Notes under the pieces: generated by a model
Database searches by the model: none
Told to the model about the DNA's origin: nothing
Seen by the model: the letters and a program-made list of their open reading frames with translations, nothing else
In this document: in pieces, positions 24,053 to 37,467 of the stretch
Layout: the number at the start of each line of letters is the position of its first letter
Position numbering within the stretch: the stretch's first letter is position 1
NCBI GenBank assembly: GCA_032209605.1
Contig: JASFXZ010000029.1
Location: 2,655,001 to 2,719,000 of the forward strand
Direction of reading: 5' to 3'
Source: Mactromeris polynyma
Lineage: Eukaryota > Mollusca > Bivalvia > Venerida > Mactridae
DNA length: 64,000 nucleotides
Translations under genes and position numbers: made by a program

Positions 24053-25966
24053 GTGTTTTTACAAAATATGTCATGTTTGACCTAGCCCATATTTCCGTAA
24101 AATGCTGTTGTTTCAGACGACAAACTCAACAGAAACAACAACAACAACTAATCAAAATTAAATTTGTGGCCATGAGACGAGGCGTCACACATTTATGCGC
24201 ACCTGTCGCAGGCAGTCAGATACAGTGAGCGAAAACAAAAACACCCGAAACTAGGTTAAACTGACCGGTCGAAGAGATAAGAAATCTTGCTTTTTGGACT
24301 GATGTCTTATCCTCCGGTTATCGGTGGGCCAACGTTCAGTCATGGATTCACCGGGGCACCTGGGCAGTCGGCCGGCAAGTGACCGGGCACAGCTACCTGA
24401 ATAAGAATGATTTAAAAAAATAATTTTACGCAAAAATGGACGTGCCCCCCTCATTCGCCTTAACCTGACTGGGTATCGTCGCCTTAATTCTACACTGACG
24501 TAAGTAGCATTTTGTTAGTTTTGAGAAATAAACATTTAAAGATTGAAGAGTCAATAACTTTTTCGTAAAGAGACGATTTTTTCTGATTTTTTCTGTCAAG
24601 TTTCTGGTTACCATGATCTGCCTAATTCATGATTTTCATAAATATTTCAAAAAAACTTTTGATTTAAGAGTTTTAAAACAGAAAAAAAATTTTTTTATAT
24701 CTATTGGTACATATTCATTTTGAAGTTGTATCAAGCTTTGTAAATGCATTTACAGTGAAACCTCAAATAACGACCACATTAAGAATAAGACTACAAAAAT
24801 TAAGAACACAATTTTCATTATTTTGCTCGTTATTCAATCTCAATATTCGGACCACCTGCAGCTTACACTAGTGACCTCATGTGCTCAATGAGTCGTCTGT
24901 GAACAATTGCCGTAAACGACATCTCCTCGGAACCCACTGGGGCGATTTCCAATAGAACTTAATATTTTGACGTCGGGTACCTAGTGAAAGTGGAATATAA
25001 AAAAGAACCATAACTCTTCCCAAAGAAATAAGTTATTATCTCCCTTTGTCAATTTCATTTGTACAGGTCCTAGGAAAAAGTATTGTGGAAGAGACATGAA
25101 GATTAAGCCATGTTATAATTTTTGGAATGATCTTTGTTGAATTACCTTAACATTGAATTTGAACATCAAAATACAGGAAAATAAATCTCAGTTCATAGTC
25201 ATTTCCAAAACTCTCTTCATCAGGAGGGACCCCTGCCGAGCGTCTCACCTCTGGAACACTTCCCATATGTGCCCGCTCTCCTTTAGGTCTAGCTCAGGAT
25301 CCACCCCTTACGTAAGTACGTAAAGAACTTAGTTTTAGGGTTTGCATTGAATTTAAATGAATGACTGTTCTAGATAATGCAGATCTTCTGCAATAAATTG
25401 AATTTGTAATTACGACCCTCAATTGGACTGTTGTGAAGTTTTGTTCTTTATTCAAGCTTAATGTTGCCTTGTATCAATTATATATCTTTATCAAAATACA
25501 TTCATCTCTAAGGTTAGATAATTACGCTAGAAAAGGAGTACTGCAATGCGTTGTATGAGTTTTGTCCCCTGTTTGTGTTCAATACAGCGACGTGGAAATA
25601 AGGGGAGTAACCTGTTATACAATCCTACATAAGTCTTGTTAGAGTAGTGTCTATATTTGTTTATAACAAGACTTCCGCCATTCCACAATTGATATAACCC
25701 TGACAAATCAGTACTATTTTCTTGAGATGATGAATATGGCGGTACTTCGAGTAGACCATCCGGTTGACGATGATAGCAATGAGACGCTAAAGTGCTTCAA
25801 TAAACAACTGCGCATTCATCTATATGTTGGCTGCTTACATGCAAATCTCGACTAACAATACTATAAACACACGGTCACTATTTTGATTAGTTAAACACTG
25901 AACCAAGCTAGGAGTCCCACAGTTTCCGCGCATTGATATCCATTATCTTGGGTGTGTACAGTTAAA
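24053..25966. other. Intergenic downstream of the GT31 gene
   Basis: Contains a 5' fragment of a CAGT-type MITE at 24752-24852 (acagtgaaacctcaaataac) and a dispersed repeat at about 25705-25800 shared with 41440-41560 (actattttcttgagatgatg / actattttcttaagacgatg). A minus-strand AATAAA at 25452-25447 is a possible but distant polyadenylation signal for the GT31 gene. No gene. Confidence 0.45.
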
Positions 25967-27052
25967 TTATTTAAATGCTGTTGATATGTCATTCGATCGC
26001 TTGATCTTGTGCCGAAAACAATAGACCCTGTAAGCATTTATAGCAGACCATGTGCGGTATATCAATGATGGAGTCATTTTTGTCTGCGACAATCTATTTT
26101 GTTTAGCAAAAGAACACGGATCGGGCTTTTTGTCACCCCAGTTTGAATTGCTGACTAAGTTATAAAACTTTGCGCCGTGAATTTGTCCTGCAATAATTCC
26201 GGTTATGAAGACATCTTCATTATGAAGGTACGGCAGATACCGAGCCGTGGACACTATTTTCCGCGCCAGATTCCCGGTGAGCGTGTATGACGTCCCCTGT
26301 GCGTACGGCGGGTAAACACAAAGTGGATACTCATCTAATGAAACAGCCCACTTTTCGGGATATTCAGTATTTTCTGGCCGAATCACGAGATGATGTGCTT
26401 CGTCGTTAAATACTTTACCGAAAACTCCACCCGTTGGTGGGGGTGAATAGTGATCTAATTGTTCGAGTAAATTCACAATATTGACAAAAACATCAGAGTC
26501 AGCTTTCAAAATATATTTCACACCACTGCAAAATTCGTCGACCCATTTTAAGCCGTGAAGTATTTTATGCGCTAAATTATAATAAGATTCCTCAAGATCC
26601 ACTTGAACAATGTCATGATACATGTTATCCTCTTCTTGAATCGAAGTATCTGAATCTTTGTCCATCTCACGATTTAATACTCCTAACAAAAATATCACTC
26701 TCGTGAGGTGTTTCGTCCTCAAATTCCTTCGCGCTGGAACTTTATCGCTTGACAACGAACCATAGGTTTGTCGAATGGAGTTTCTGATATGGATATCACG
26801 GGGTAACGATGGGACTAACACTATAAGATATGGTGTAGTATGTTTACATATCGCACTGTTTGTTATAAGAAATGTTTTATTGACCGTGTTGATAACTGAT
26901 CGGTTTGATAAATTATAGTAAGCTTCTATAAGCTTTTCATTGTCATAATCACATACATCAAATGGTTTTCTCATTGAATCAAACAAACAGTACAGCGAAG
27001 CAAGCAGAAAAATGGAAGTTGTAACGAAATATCGCATGTACAGCTTAGCCAT
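25967..27052 (-). CDS. Beta-1,3-galactosyltransferase-like enzyme (GT31), single coding exon
   Basis: 361 residues, usual for this family. A short cytosolic tail and one membrane segment (about 8-24, YFVTTSIFLLASLYCLF) give type II Golgi topology. GT31 motifs appear in order: RNSIRQTY (90-97), FLLG (121-124), EEDNMYHDI (140-148), ESYYNLAHK (155-163), KADSDVFVN (183-191, with D185-S-D187 as the metal-binding triad position), YPPYAQGTSYTLTG (247-260) and EDVFITG (279-285). Three N-x-S/T sites lie in the stem (N47, N50, N59). It should transfer Gal or GlcNAc in beta-1,3 linkage; the exact specificity is not readable. A splice acceptor (gtatttcag) ends at 27161, so a non-coding exon precedes the ATG; the 5'UTR holds several upstream ATGs in other frames. 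Intron-poor coding sequence is common in this family. Confidence 0.93.
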   Translation of the reverse strand: MAKLYMRYFVTTSIFLLASLYCLFDSMRKPFDVCDYDNEKLIEAYYNLSNRSVINTVNKTFLITNSAICKHTTPYLIVLVPSLPRDIHIRNSIRQTYGSLSSDKVPARRNLRTKHLTRVIFLLGVLNREMDKDSDTSIQEEDNMYHDIVQVDLEESYYNLAHKILHGLKWVDEFCSGVKYILKADSDVFVNIVNLLEQLDHYSPPPTGGVFGKVFNDEAHHLVIRPENTEYPEKWAVSLDEYPLCVYPPYAQGTSYTLTGNLARKIVSTARYLPYLHNEDVFITGIIAGQIHGAKFYNLVSNSNWGDKKPDPCSFAKQNRLSQTKMTPSLIYRTWSAINAYRVYCFRHKIKRSNDISTAFK

Positions 27053-27225
27053 TGTGAATGATACAATATATTTTCAAACTGAAAAAAGTCGGCAGTTCTT
27101 TCATCTGAACATAGTGTGCATCCGGGTGTTGCTTTCATGTCCCGGAGACATCTGCTGGGTCTGAAATACAAAATAGCCATATATTTATATAAACAAATTA
27201 ACAATATACCCTCAAATAGCGATAT

Positions 27226-27388
27226 ACCGTAAAACCTCAATAATAAGACCACCCATGGGACCCTTGAACACCGGTCTTTATAATGAGGTTCAACACAGAG
27301 CAAAGCAATCAGAATGGACTTGGAAATTGTGTACGTAATTATGAGGTGGTCTTATTATTTGCGTGGTCTTTAAGTGAGATTTCACTGC
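27226..27388. mobile_element. CAGT-type MITE in the 5'UTR intron of the GT31 gene
   Basis: Starts 'accgtaaaacctcaataata' and ends 'ctttaagtgagatttcactg'. The interior carries 'ggtcttataatgaggttcaa'-type words common to the family. Sits just upstream of the acceptor at 27161. Confidence 0.7.
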
Positions 27389-27744
27389 ACATGTATGTAT
27401 AAATAATCTTGAAAATTAACTTGTTGTACCCTAAAATAGCGATATATACAGTATATAAATTATCTTAATATATAAATTATTAGTACCATCTTACCAGCTA
27501 CGCGCCTAAGTTAGCGTTATGTATCGACACATATGTCGAACTCATGTTTGGCCGCTAAAGGAAATATTTAAGAAAAGTTATAATGCAGTGTTTTAGAGTA
27601 CGTCTATATGGAAGCATTTATATGTTATTTTCTCAAAATTATCACTTAGCATATCCTGACTATCTACTTGTAACACGGTTGACCACACTACACACTAATT
27701 TTTCGAGCGGTTTTTTGGTACGGTGAATATTTGCACTATTGCAT
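27389..27744. other. Non-coding spacer
   Basis: AT-rich, nothing recognised. Confidence 0.4.
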
Positions 27745-27992
27745 ATTGGAGCGGTGGTAGGGGATTTACAACCTCTTCTGTAAGTGACGTTATTTCAATA
27801 CAACGCGACATGTGATGTCAATATTTGCAAGCAGGAAACACTATTTACTCCATATAGTCACTTCGTTTTCATATTGCCATATGGGGTAATATTGCTGACT
27901 GTCAGTACATGGTGACGTCACATATGACGTTTTCTGAACATGACGTCACCTATAGAAGATGTTGGAAATCGTATAGCGGCGCTCATTTAGTT
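27745..27992. mobile_element. TGACGTCA-rich MITE, copy 2 (near full length, reverse relative to copy 1)
   Basis: Left end 'ggagcggtggtaggggattt' followed by 'acaacctcttctgtaagtga'; right end 'gaagatgttggaaatcgtat' then 'agcggcgctcat'. The halves are inverted relative to each other. Contains GTGACGTCAC and 'catgacgtcacc'. Confidence 0.75.
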
Positions 27993-30589
27993 CTTCTTGT
28001 TCATTGTATAATTTACAACTGATATATTTTTTTCTTTTAAACATTGATGAAATATAATGCTTTTGAAGCATAAAATAATGTCTCCGAATGTGCGTATATT
28101 TGTTCGGAAAATTGATAGAATATTCGAATACCAAAGCTATTCGTGGACAACTCTTTAATTATTATAATTAACGACTTTTAAAGTTATTTGAAATTGTGAA
28201 TAATGCGTAAATATATTATACTTGCTGTCAATACCATTGCGTTTATCATTTGTCTTCTTTTTCGTCATTAGTGTAAAAATCCAAAATATTTGTTTACATA
28301 ACTGAAAAAGAATTGCTAAATTATTCAAAAAAAATATGGGATATAAGTCCAAGTACTTTTTTACTAATCTCTGGTTTATTGACATAATTATCTCTTAAAA
28401 TAGCTCTCTCATATTAACCACACGAGGTTATCAAATAACCGTTGTATTTGTATTGCATGATTAAATAAGTTTTTAAAATGATAATGAAGCGAGCTTATGG
28501 TCACGCAACCCTTGTTGTATTTACCAAAGAATATAGTTTACCAAATTCTATTTAACAAACGAGATGCGTTCAAATAATATAAATAGTAAAAATAATCGGC
28601 CTATATGTATTTAATGAATATGATACGCTCGCCGATGTCGGGGCTGTATTTCTGATTAGATTAGAGATAACCTGATCCATCCGACACCGATAAGATTACA
28701 GAAAAAAAACATAATCATGCGACTATATACGCTAAGGACCCTTAAAGATTTATTACGCTTTTTTATTCGTTCACTTGTTTCCCTTAAAAACAGGAAAATA
28801 TACTTTATCTAGTTAAAACTTCAATAGATATGCATTATAACAGAATACAGTTATAATGCTTTTCTCTGTATTTGTCGAAAAAATACTTTTTTATCATAAA
28901 ATTTAAAAAAAACAAGCGGGTGTTTTTTACTAGTTATATATGTTAGTTATATGGTTAAACAATATTGCTTTAAATGGTTATACATGGCAATAGTTCTTAT
29001 TAATGATGTTTTAGACCATTTTTTTTATATGTGGTTTTATGGCGCATCGACAGCTTCGGTCATTTAGCGCGCAAGGAATGTAAAAAACATGTGAAACTAA
29101 AAAGGTTTACGACATATACTTGTATGTGTTAAATAGGTGTAAATATAGTGGGTAAAAATTGGGATCATTAGGGTAAGAATATATTTTATGTACCAGGGTG
29201 AGCGAGGCAATCCTCATTCACCGGTAAATGTTATATATGTAAGTAAGGATTAAAAATTTATCATAGTTTGTTGTAAAAGCCAACCTCTTTGATGTAGCTT
29301 ATAATTTTTTCAACTTGGATAGTCTCAAAGAGACTTTTAATGTCAGTGGTATTGAAAAATTGGGAACGGACTGGTTTTAGACTATGTAACAACAATACTG
29401 GATGAAACCCATTTAGGTTCAGATGAGCCAGATACATCTTTAAAACTTGTCGTATTATTGAGGCGGTCTTTAATATTAAGGTTGAATACACAGTGAAATA
29501 GTAAATATGAGCTTGAAAATTGTGTTCCTAACTTTAAGTTTGTTCTATATTATACCATGTCGGACAAATCAAATTTAAGACATATTCTAGTCTATGACAA
29601 CAATCTAAAGCCCTTCCTAGATCCTGAGTCACCTCATATCGTTGACATCGAAATAAATTAATTCAACAAAAGAAAGTTGAACTAAGGCATTGATAAACGT
29701 CGCTGGATAAAATGTAGCAAAATACTTATTGAGAAATATTTGAGGGGAACATGTTGAGAAAAAAACAAAGTGATGTAATAACACAACGGAATATTAAACA
29801 TGCATCATTAATGTGCAAGAATTGCACATATACATTACTGATGGAAATAAAAACGAAAAGCAAAGTCATCGTCCACTTCGCAAAAAAATGATATGCAATG
29901 TACAGGGTGTTAAAAAGGTTAATTCACAAAGTTGGAATTTTAGTACTATTTTAGTTGCTCGTTCCATCTGTGTCGCTATATACCTATAGTTTACTTCTGC
30001 GCGAGAGTTCAATATTAAACAGATATTCATGAAAAATCAGTAGGTTTCATTATGCGAAATAAAAACGAGTGTACGCAGCATTATTTTCATTTTATCGAAA
30101 CTCAATTTTGTGAAAAACTTTTTTTACACCCTGTATATAAAACCAAACTACTTCTTCAGCAAACAGGCTTTTGCAGGGGTTAAACATTTGAAGACTATAT
30201 AAACAAGATACTAAACCCCTGACGCAATATATTTTTAGGAAATAATGAGTGAATACATACGGAACGTTTCGTATAACACTAGGCGGCGGAACGTTGCGAT
30301 GGTACATATCATTTTTATCAATACATGTATTGTGATATTAAACAATTATTATTGAATTATTATCTTGTTGTGCCTTCAGTCATCTTCTCAATCGTGACGG
30401 TTTATTTTTTTCCGTGACGATAACGTTTTGCCAAACCTACTCGCATAAATTTGACTGGTTCCGAACACAGCTCAAGTCATTATACTTAAAGGACTTCTAA
30501 GCGCTGTGAACAGTTTGGTCACGACCGCCCCGGGCAAAATTAAGGTCAAAGTTAATTCTATCGTATGATGATATTGCGAAACATCTAAC
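27993..30589. other. AT-rich intergenic, no gene seen
   Basis: Only short domain-less ORFs. About 29380-29445 is a family C copy (gtaacaacaatactggatga, cagatgagccagatacatct) shared with 57940-58005, and 29450-29490 resembles MITE interior. The remainder is featureless. Confidence 0.5.
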
Positions 30590-31825
30590 CTGTTTGGTAT
30601 GTGTATCTAATATGTTTGGTATGTGCATCTAATATGTTGGGTATGTGCATCAAATATGTTGGGTATTTGCATCTAATGTGTTGGGTATTTGCATTAATGT
30701 GTTGGGTATTTGCATCTAATATGTTGGGTATTTGCATTAATGTGTTGGGTATTTGCATCTAATATGTTGGGTATTTGCATCAAATATGTTGGGTATTTGC
30801 ATCTAATATGTTGGGTATTTGCATCAAATATGTTGGGTATTTGCATCTAATATGTTGGGTATGTGCATCAAATATGTTGGGTATGTGCATCAAATATGTT
30901 GGGTATTTGCATCAAATATGTTGAGTATTTGCATCTAATATGTTGGGTATGTGCATCAAATATGTTGGGCATTTGCATCAAATATGTTGAGTATTTGCAT
31001 GTTATATGTTGGGTATTCGCATCAAATATGTTGGGTATTTGCATCAAATATGTTGAATATTTGCATCAAATATGTTGGGTATTTGCATCAAATATGTTGG
31101 TTATTTGCATCAAATATGTTGGGTATTTGCATCAAATATGTTCAAACTTGGTTATTTGCATCAAATATGTTGGGTATTTGCATCTAATATGTTGGGTATG
31201 TGCATCAAATATGTTGGGTATTTGCATCAAATATGTTGGGTATGTGCATCAAATATGTTGAATATTTGCATCAAATATGTTGGTTATTTGCATCAAATAT
31301 GTTGGGTTTGTGCATCAAATATGTTGGGTATTTGCATCAAATATGTTGGGTTTGTGCATCAAATATGTTGGGTATTTGCATCAAATATGTTGAATATTTG
31401 CATCAAATATGTTGAATATTTGCATCAAATATGTTGGGTTTGTGCATCAAATATGTTGGGTATTTGCATCAAATATGTTGGGTTTGTGCATCAAATATGT
31501 TGGGTATTTGCATCAAATATGTTGGGTTTGTGCATCAAATATGTTGGGTATTTGCATCAAATATGTTGGGTTTGTGCATCAAATATGTTGAATATTTGCA
31601 TCAAATATGTTGGGTTTGTGCATCAAATATGTTGGGTATTTGCATCAAATATGTTGGGTATTTGCATCTAATATGTTGGGTATGTGCATCAAATATGTTG
31701 GGTATTTGCATCAAATGTGTTGGGTATTTGCATCAAATATGTTGGGTATTTGCATCAAATATGTTGGGTATTTGCATCAAATATGTTGGGTATTTGCATC
31801 TAATATGTTGGGTATGTGCATATAG
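30590..31825 (+). repeat. 22-bp minisatellite, about 55 copies, unit ATTTGCATCAAATATGTTGGGT-type
   Basis: Unit is 22 bp (TTGCATCAAATATGTTGGGT plus AT) with point variants 'ctaat', 'gtatgtgcat', 'gtttgtgcat' and 'gaatatttgcat'. The left edge (30590-30760) is more variable, with some shortened units; one unit near 31140 has an insertion (ttcaaacttggt). The unit has no stop in any plus-strand frame, so overlapping ORFs of up to 199 codons appear in three frames; these are artefacts. Many units contain the exact octamer ATTTGCAT. Confidence 0.97.
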
Positions 31826-32755
31826 TACGTCATCTGTATCTAAATAAGCACATCCTACTAACAACATATTTATTGTTATGAAAAACAAAAATGTACCAAT
31901 CAAAATTCTTTTACACGATATTTTAAAAACTATTTGTCTCTCATTAAATACTATTTTATTTAATTGCCTTTAATGACTAACCAAGACAATTCTCCGACTT
32001 CTTTAAAGTGTCATGAGACAGTTCTCACTTGGCAAAAAAACAGCTTTCAGAAATTGGAAATTTCAAATTCTGAAATAAACTCCAGAAATTAGAACATCTA
32101 ACATTTTCTCTGTACGACGTATATGGTACTATCTTAGTAAACAATTATGTTTAACAACGTTTTCAAAATAAATCATTAAATAAAATAAAATACCTTTTTT
32201 TGCAATAAAATAATCCAAAAATAACAAGTTTAAATCAATATTGTGAAGATGAGAATTTGAACGACCGGCAATAAGACTGGTTATGTGATAAAATAACGGC
32301 AGCGAGATGGTTCAAGGCTATTAGATCGACGTTTGTTGTAGCAACATTGATAAAACAGATTATAATATATGGGTATCTACTGCTAGTATTTGGGTAATTA
32401 AAATGGCGGATATCAATCTCCTGAAATATTATTTTTAGATCATTGAGTTTGGTTAATTGATAAAATATCTGCTACCTGATATGGTGTGAATCGGTCGACT
32501 TAATATTAAGTCGTCCGTTTTCACTGCTCGGTAACAATCGCCACTGCAACCATTAAAATTACTTAAAATCTTATTGATAGTGTTTATCAAATGAGTGTTG
32601 TATTAGTATTGAATTTATAGAACGAATTAAAACGAGTGGGGATGCTGTGATGATCGATTTTGATCGAAAATTGATCGAAAATTTCCAAGTCTCCGACTAT
32701 CGATTATGGCTTTGGACAATTGATTGTCGCTGCTGCGGCACCCAGAGAATATGGA
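31826..32755. other. Spacer between satellites, nothing recognised
   Basis: AT-rich, no ORF with a domain, no repeat recognised. Confidence 0.5.
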
Positions 32756-35700
32756 CTACTCGCTATCAATCCAGGACCACTCGCATTCAGTCCAGGACCA
32801 CTCGCCACCAGGCCTGTACTACGCGCCACCAGTACAGGACCACTCGCCATCAGTCCAGGACCACTCGCCATCAGTCCAGGACCACTCGCCATCAGTACAG
32901 GACCACTCGCCATCAGTACAGGACCACTCGCCATCAGTCCAGGACCACTCGCCATCAGGCCTGTACTATGCACCATCAGTACAGGACCACTCGCCATCAG
33001 TACAGGACCACTCGCCATCAGTCCAGGACCACTCGCCATCAGGCCTGTACTATGCACCATCAGTAAAGGACCACTAGACATCAGAACAGGAACACTCCCC
33101 ACTAATACAGGACCATTCGCCACCAGTCCAGGAACATTCGCCACTAATACAGGACCACTCGCCACCGGTCATGTACTACACGCTACCAGTAGAGGACCAC
33201 TCACCATCAGTCTAGGACCACTCGCCATAGATCCAGGACCACTCGCCAGCAGTACAGGACCACTCTCCACCAGTTCAGGACCATAAGCCATCAGTCAATG
33301 ACCACTCGCCAACAGTACACGACCACTAGGAACCAATCCAGAACCACTCGCCACCGGTACAGGACCATTCGCCACCAATACAGGACCACTAGCTACCAGT
33401 TATGTACTACTGGCCACCAGTCATGTACTACTGGCCATCAGTCCAGGTCAACTCGCCATCAGTTCAGGACCACTCGCCACCAGTTCAGGACCATTCGCAA
33501 CCAGTACATGACCACTCTCCACCTGTTCAGGACCACTCGCCACCAGTACAGGACCACTCGCCACCAGTTCAGGACCACTCATCACCAGAACAGGACCAAT
33601 CGCAGTCAGTCCAGGACCACTCGCGTCCAGTACATGACTACTTGCCACCAGTACAGGATTACTCGCCACAAGTTTAGGACCACTCGCCACCAGTACAGGA
33701 TTACTCGCCACAAGTACAGGATTACTCGCCACAAGTTTAGGACCACTCGCCACCAGTACAGGACCACTCGCCACCAGTACAGGACCACTCGCCACCAGTA
33801 CAGGACCACTCGCCACCAGTACAGGATTACTCGCCACCAGTACAGGACCACTCGCCACCAGTACAGGACCACTCGCCACCAGTACAGGACCACTCGCCAC
33901 CAGTACAGGACCACTCGCCACCAGTACAGGACCACTCGCCACCAGTACAGGACCACTCGCCACCAGTACAGGACCACTCGCCACCAGTACAGGATTACTC
34001 GCCACCAGTACAGGACCACTCGCCACCAGTACAGGACCACTCGCCACCAGTACAGGACCACTCGCCACCAGTGCAGGACCACTCGCCACCAGTACAGGAC
34101 CACTCGCCACCAGTACAGGATTACTCGCCACCAGTACAGGATTACTCGCCACCAGTACAGGATTACTCGCCACCAGTACAGGACCACTCGCCACCAGTAC
34201 AGGACCACTCGCCACCAGTGCAGGACCACTCGCCACCAGTACAGGACCACTCGCCACCAGTACAGGACCACTCGCCACCAGTACAGGACCACTCGCCACC
34301 AGTACAGGACCACTCGCCACCAGTACAGGACCACTCGCCACCAGTGCAGGATTACTCGCCACAAGTTTAGGACCACTCGCCACCAGTACAGGATTACTCG
34401 CCACAAGTTTAGGACCACTCGCCACCAGTACAGGATTACTCGCCACAAGTTTAGGACCACTCGCCACCAGTGCAGGATTACTCGCCACAAGTTTAGGACC
34501 ACTCGCCACCAGTACAGGATTACTCGCCACAAGTTTAGGACCACTCGCCACCAGTACAGGATTACTCGCCACAAGTTTAGGACCACTCGCCACCAGTACA
34601 GGATTACTCGCCACAAGTTTAGGACCACTCGCCACCAGTACAGGATTACTCGCCACAAGTATAGGACCACTCGCCACCAGTGCAGGAGCACTTTCCATCA
34701 GTCCTGGTCCACTCTCCACCAGTACAGGACCACTCTACATCAGTACAGGACCACTCTACATCAGTACAGGACCACTCTACATCAGTATAGGACCACTCTA
34801 CATCAGTACAGGACCACTCTACATCAGTCCATGGACCACTCTACATCAGTATAGGACCACTCTACATCAGTACAGGACCACTCTACATCAGTATAGGACC
34901 ACTCTACATCAGTATAGGACCACTCTACATCAGTATAGGACCACTCTACATCAGTACAGGACCACTCTACATCAGTATAGGACCACTCTACATCAGTATA
35001 GGACCACTCTACATCAGTATAGGACCACTCTACATCAGTATAGGACCACTCTACATCAGTACAGGACCACTCTACATCAGTATAGGACCACTCTACATCA
35101 GTATAGGACCACTCTACATCAGTACAGGACCACTCTACATCAGTATAGGACCACTCTACATCAGTATAGGACCACTCTACATCAGTACAGGACCACTCTC
35201 CACCAGTACAGGACCACTCTACATCAGTATAGGACCACTCTACATCAGTACAGGACCACTCTACATCAGTCCATGGACCATCACATCAGTCCAGGACCAC
35301 TCGCCACCTGTACAGGACAACTCTCCGTCTGTCTAAAACCACTTTCCATTAGTCTAGGACCACTCGCCACCAGTACAGGACCACTCTCCATCAGTCTAGG
35401 ACCATTCTTCATCAGTCCAGGACCATCCTCCATCAGTCCATGACCAATCTCCATCAGTCCAGGAACACCCTCCATCAGTCCATGACCAATCTCTATCAGT
35501 CCATGACCACCCTCCATCAGTCCATGACCAATCTCCATCAGTCCAGGAACACCCTCCATCAGTCCATGACCAATCTCCATCAGTCCAGGACCACCCTCCA
35601 TCAGTCCAGGACCATTCTCCATCAGTCCAGGATCATCCTCCATCAGTCCAGGACCACTCTCCATCAGTCCAGGACCACCCTCCATCAGTCAAGGACCACT

Positions 35701-37467
35701 CTCCATCAGTCCAGGACCAATCTCCATCAGTCCAGGACCACCCTCCATCAGTCCAGGACCACTCTCCATCAGTCCAGGAACACCCTCCATCAGTTCATGA
35801 CCAATCTCCATCAGTCCAGGAACACCCTCCATCAGTTCATGACCAATCTCCATCAGTACAGGAACACCCTACATCAGTTCATGACCACCCTCCATCAGTC
35901 CATGACCACCCTCCATTAGTCCAGGACCAATCTCCATCAGTCCAGGAACACCCTCCATCAGTACAGGACCACCCTCCATTAGTACAGGACCACTCTCCAT
36001 CAGTACAGGACCACTCTCCATCAGTCCAGGACCAATCTCCATCAGTACAGGACCACTCTCCATCAGTACAGGACCAATCTCCATCAGTCCAGGAACACCC
36101 TCCATCAGTACAGGACCAATCTCCATCAGTACAGGACCACTCTCCATCAGTACAGGACCAATCTCCATCAGTCCAGGAACACCCTCCATCAGTACAGGAC
36201 CACTCTCCATCAGTTCATGACCAATCTCCATCAGTCCAGGAACACCCTCCATCAGTACAGGACCACCCTCCATTAGTACAGGACCACTCTCCATCAGTAC
36301 AGGACCACCCTCCATTAGTACAGGACCACTCTCCATCAGTACAGGACCACTCTCCATCAGTCCAGGACCAATCTCCATCAGTACAGGACCACTCTCCATC
36401 AGTACAGGACCAATCTCCATCAGTACAGGACCACCCTCCATCAGTCCAGGACCACTCTCCATCAGTACAGGACCAATCTCCATCAGTACAGGACCACCCT
36501 CCATCAGTACAGGACCACTCTCCATCAGTACAGGACCAATCTCCATCAGTACAGGACCACTCTCCATCAGTACAGGACCACCCTCCATCAGTACAGGACC
36601 ACTCTCCATCAGTACAGGACCAATCTCCATCAGTACAGGACCACCCTCCATCAGTACAGGACCACTCTCCATCAGTACAGGACCAATCTCCATCAGTACA
36701 GGACCACTCTCCATCAGTACAGGACCACCCTCCATCAGTACAGGACCACTCTCCATCAGTACAGGACCACCCTCCATCAGTACAGGACCACTCTCCATCA
36801 GTACAGGACCAATCTCCATCAGTACAGGACCAATCTCCATCAGTACAGGACCACTCTCCATCAGTACAGGACCACCCTCCATTAGTACAGGACCACTCTC
36901 CATCAGTACAGGACCACTCTCCATCAGTTCATGACCAATCTCCATCAGTCCAGGAACACACTCCATTAGTACAGGACCACTCTCCATCAGTACAGGACCA
37001 CTCTCCATCAGTTCATGACCAATCTCCATCAGTACAGGACCACCCTCCATTAGTACAGGACCAATCTCCATCAGTCCAGGAACACACTCCATTAGTACAG
37101 GACCACTCTCCATCAGTACAGGACCACTCTCCATCAGTTCATGACCAATCTCCATCAGTACAGGACCACCCTCCATTAGTACAGGACCAATCTCCATCAG
37201 TACAGGACCACACTACATCAGTACAGGACCACTCTCCATCAGTACAGGACCACCCTCCATCAGTACAGGACCACCCTCCATTAGTACAGGACCACACTCC
37301 ATCAGTACAGGACCACACTCCATCAGTACAGGACCACTCTCCATCAGTACAGGACCACTCTCCATCAGTACAGGACCAATCTCCATCAGTACAGGACCAA
37401 TCTCCATCAGTACAGGACCACCCTCCATCAGTTCATGACCACTCTCCATCAGTCCAGGACCACCCGG
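32756..37467. repeat. Large 21-bp minisatellite (CAGTACAGGACCACTCGCCAC type), about 220 copies, three subfamily blocks
   Basis: Monomer is 21 bp. Blocks differ at the 'CTCGCCACC', 'CTCTACATC' and 'CTCTCCATC' positions. Mixed CGCCATC/CGCCACC fills about 32756-33470 and CGCCACC about 33471-34690. CTACATC runs about 34725-35280, and CTCCATC (with CACCC and CAATC variants) about 35340-37467. Since 21 is a multiple of 3 and the monomer lacks stops in several frames on both strands, long heptapeptide-repeat ORFs appear: plus 33298-34854 (TTRHQYR)n, and minus 33448-34719 (VLVASGP)n and 35869-37197 (VLMESGP)n. I see no start context, splice site or non-repetitive domain that would make any of these a gene. 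Confidence 0.96.

Noticed and set aside
31072..31671. 199-codon ORF in the 22-bp satellite
   Set aside because: The unit is stop-free in all three plus frames and overlapping ORFs of the same composition occur in each frame.
33298..34854. 518-codon plus-strand ORF with heptapeptide repeats
   Set aside because: The 21-bp monomer lacks stops in several frames on both strands, so long ORFs are expected by chance. There is no non-repeat domain, signal peptide or splice evidence, and the opposite strand is equally open.
35869..37197. 442-codon minus-strand ORF, (MESGPVL)n
   Set aside because: Same satellite artefact. The Met in each repeat comes from the CAT in 'CCATCAGT', not from real start sites.
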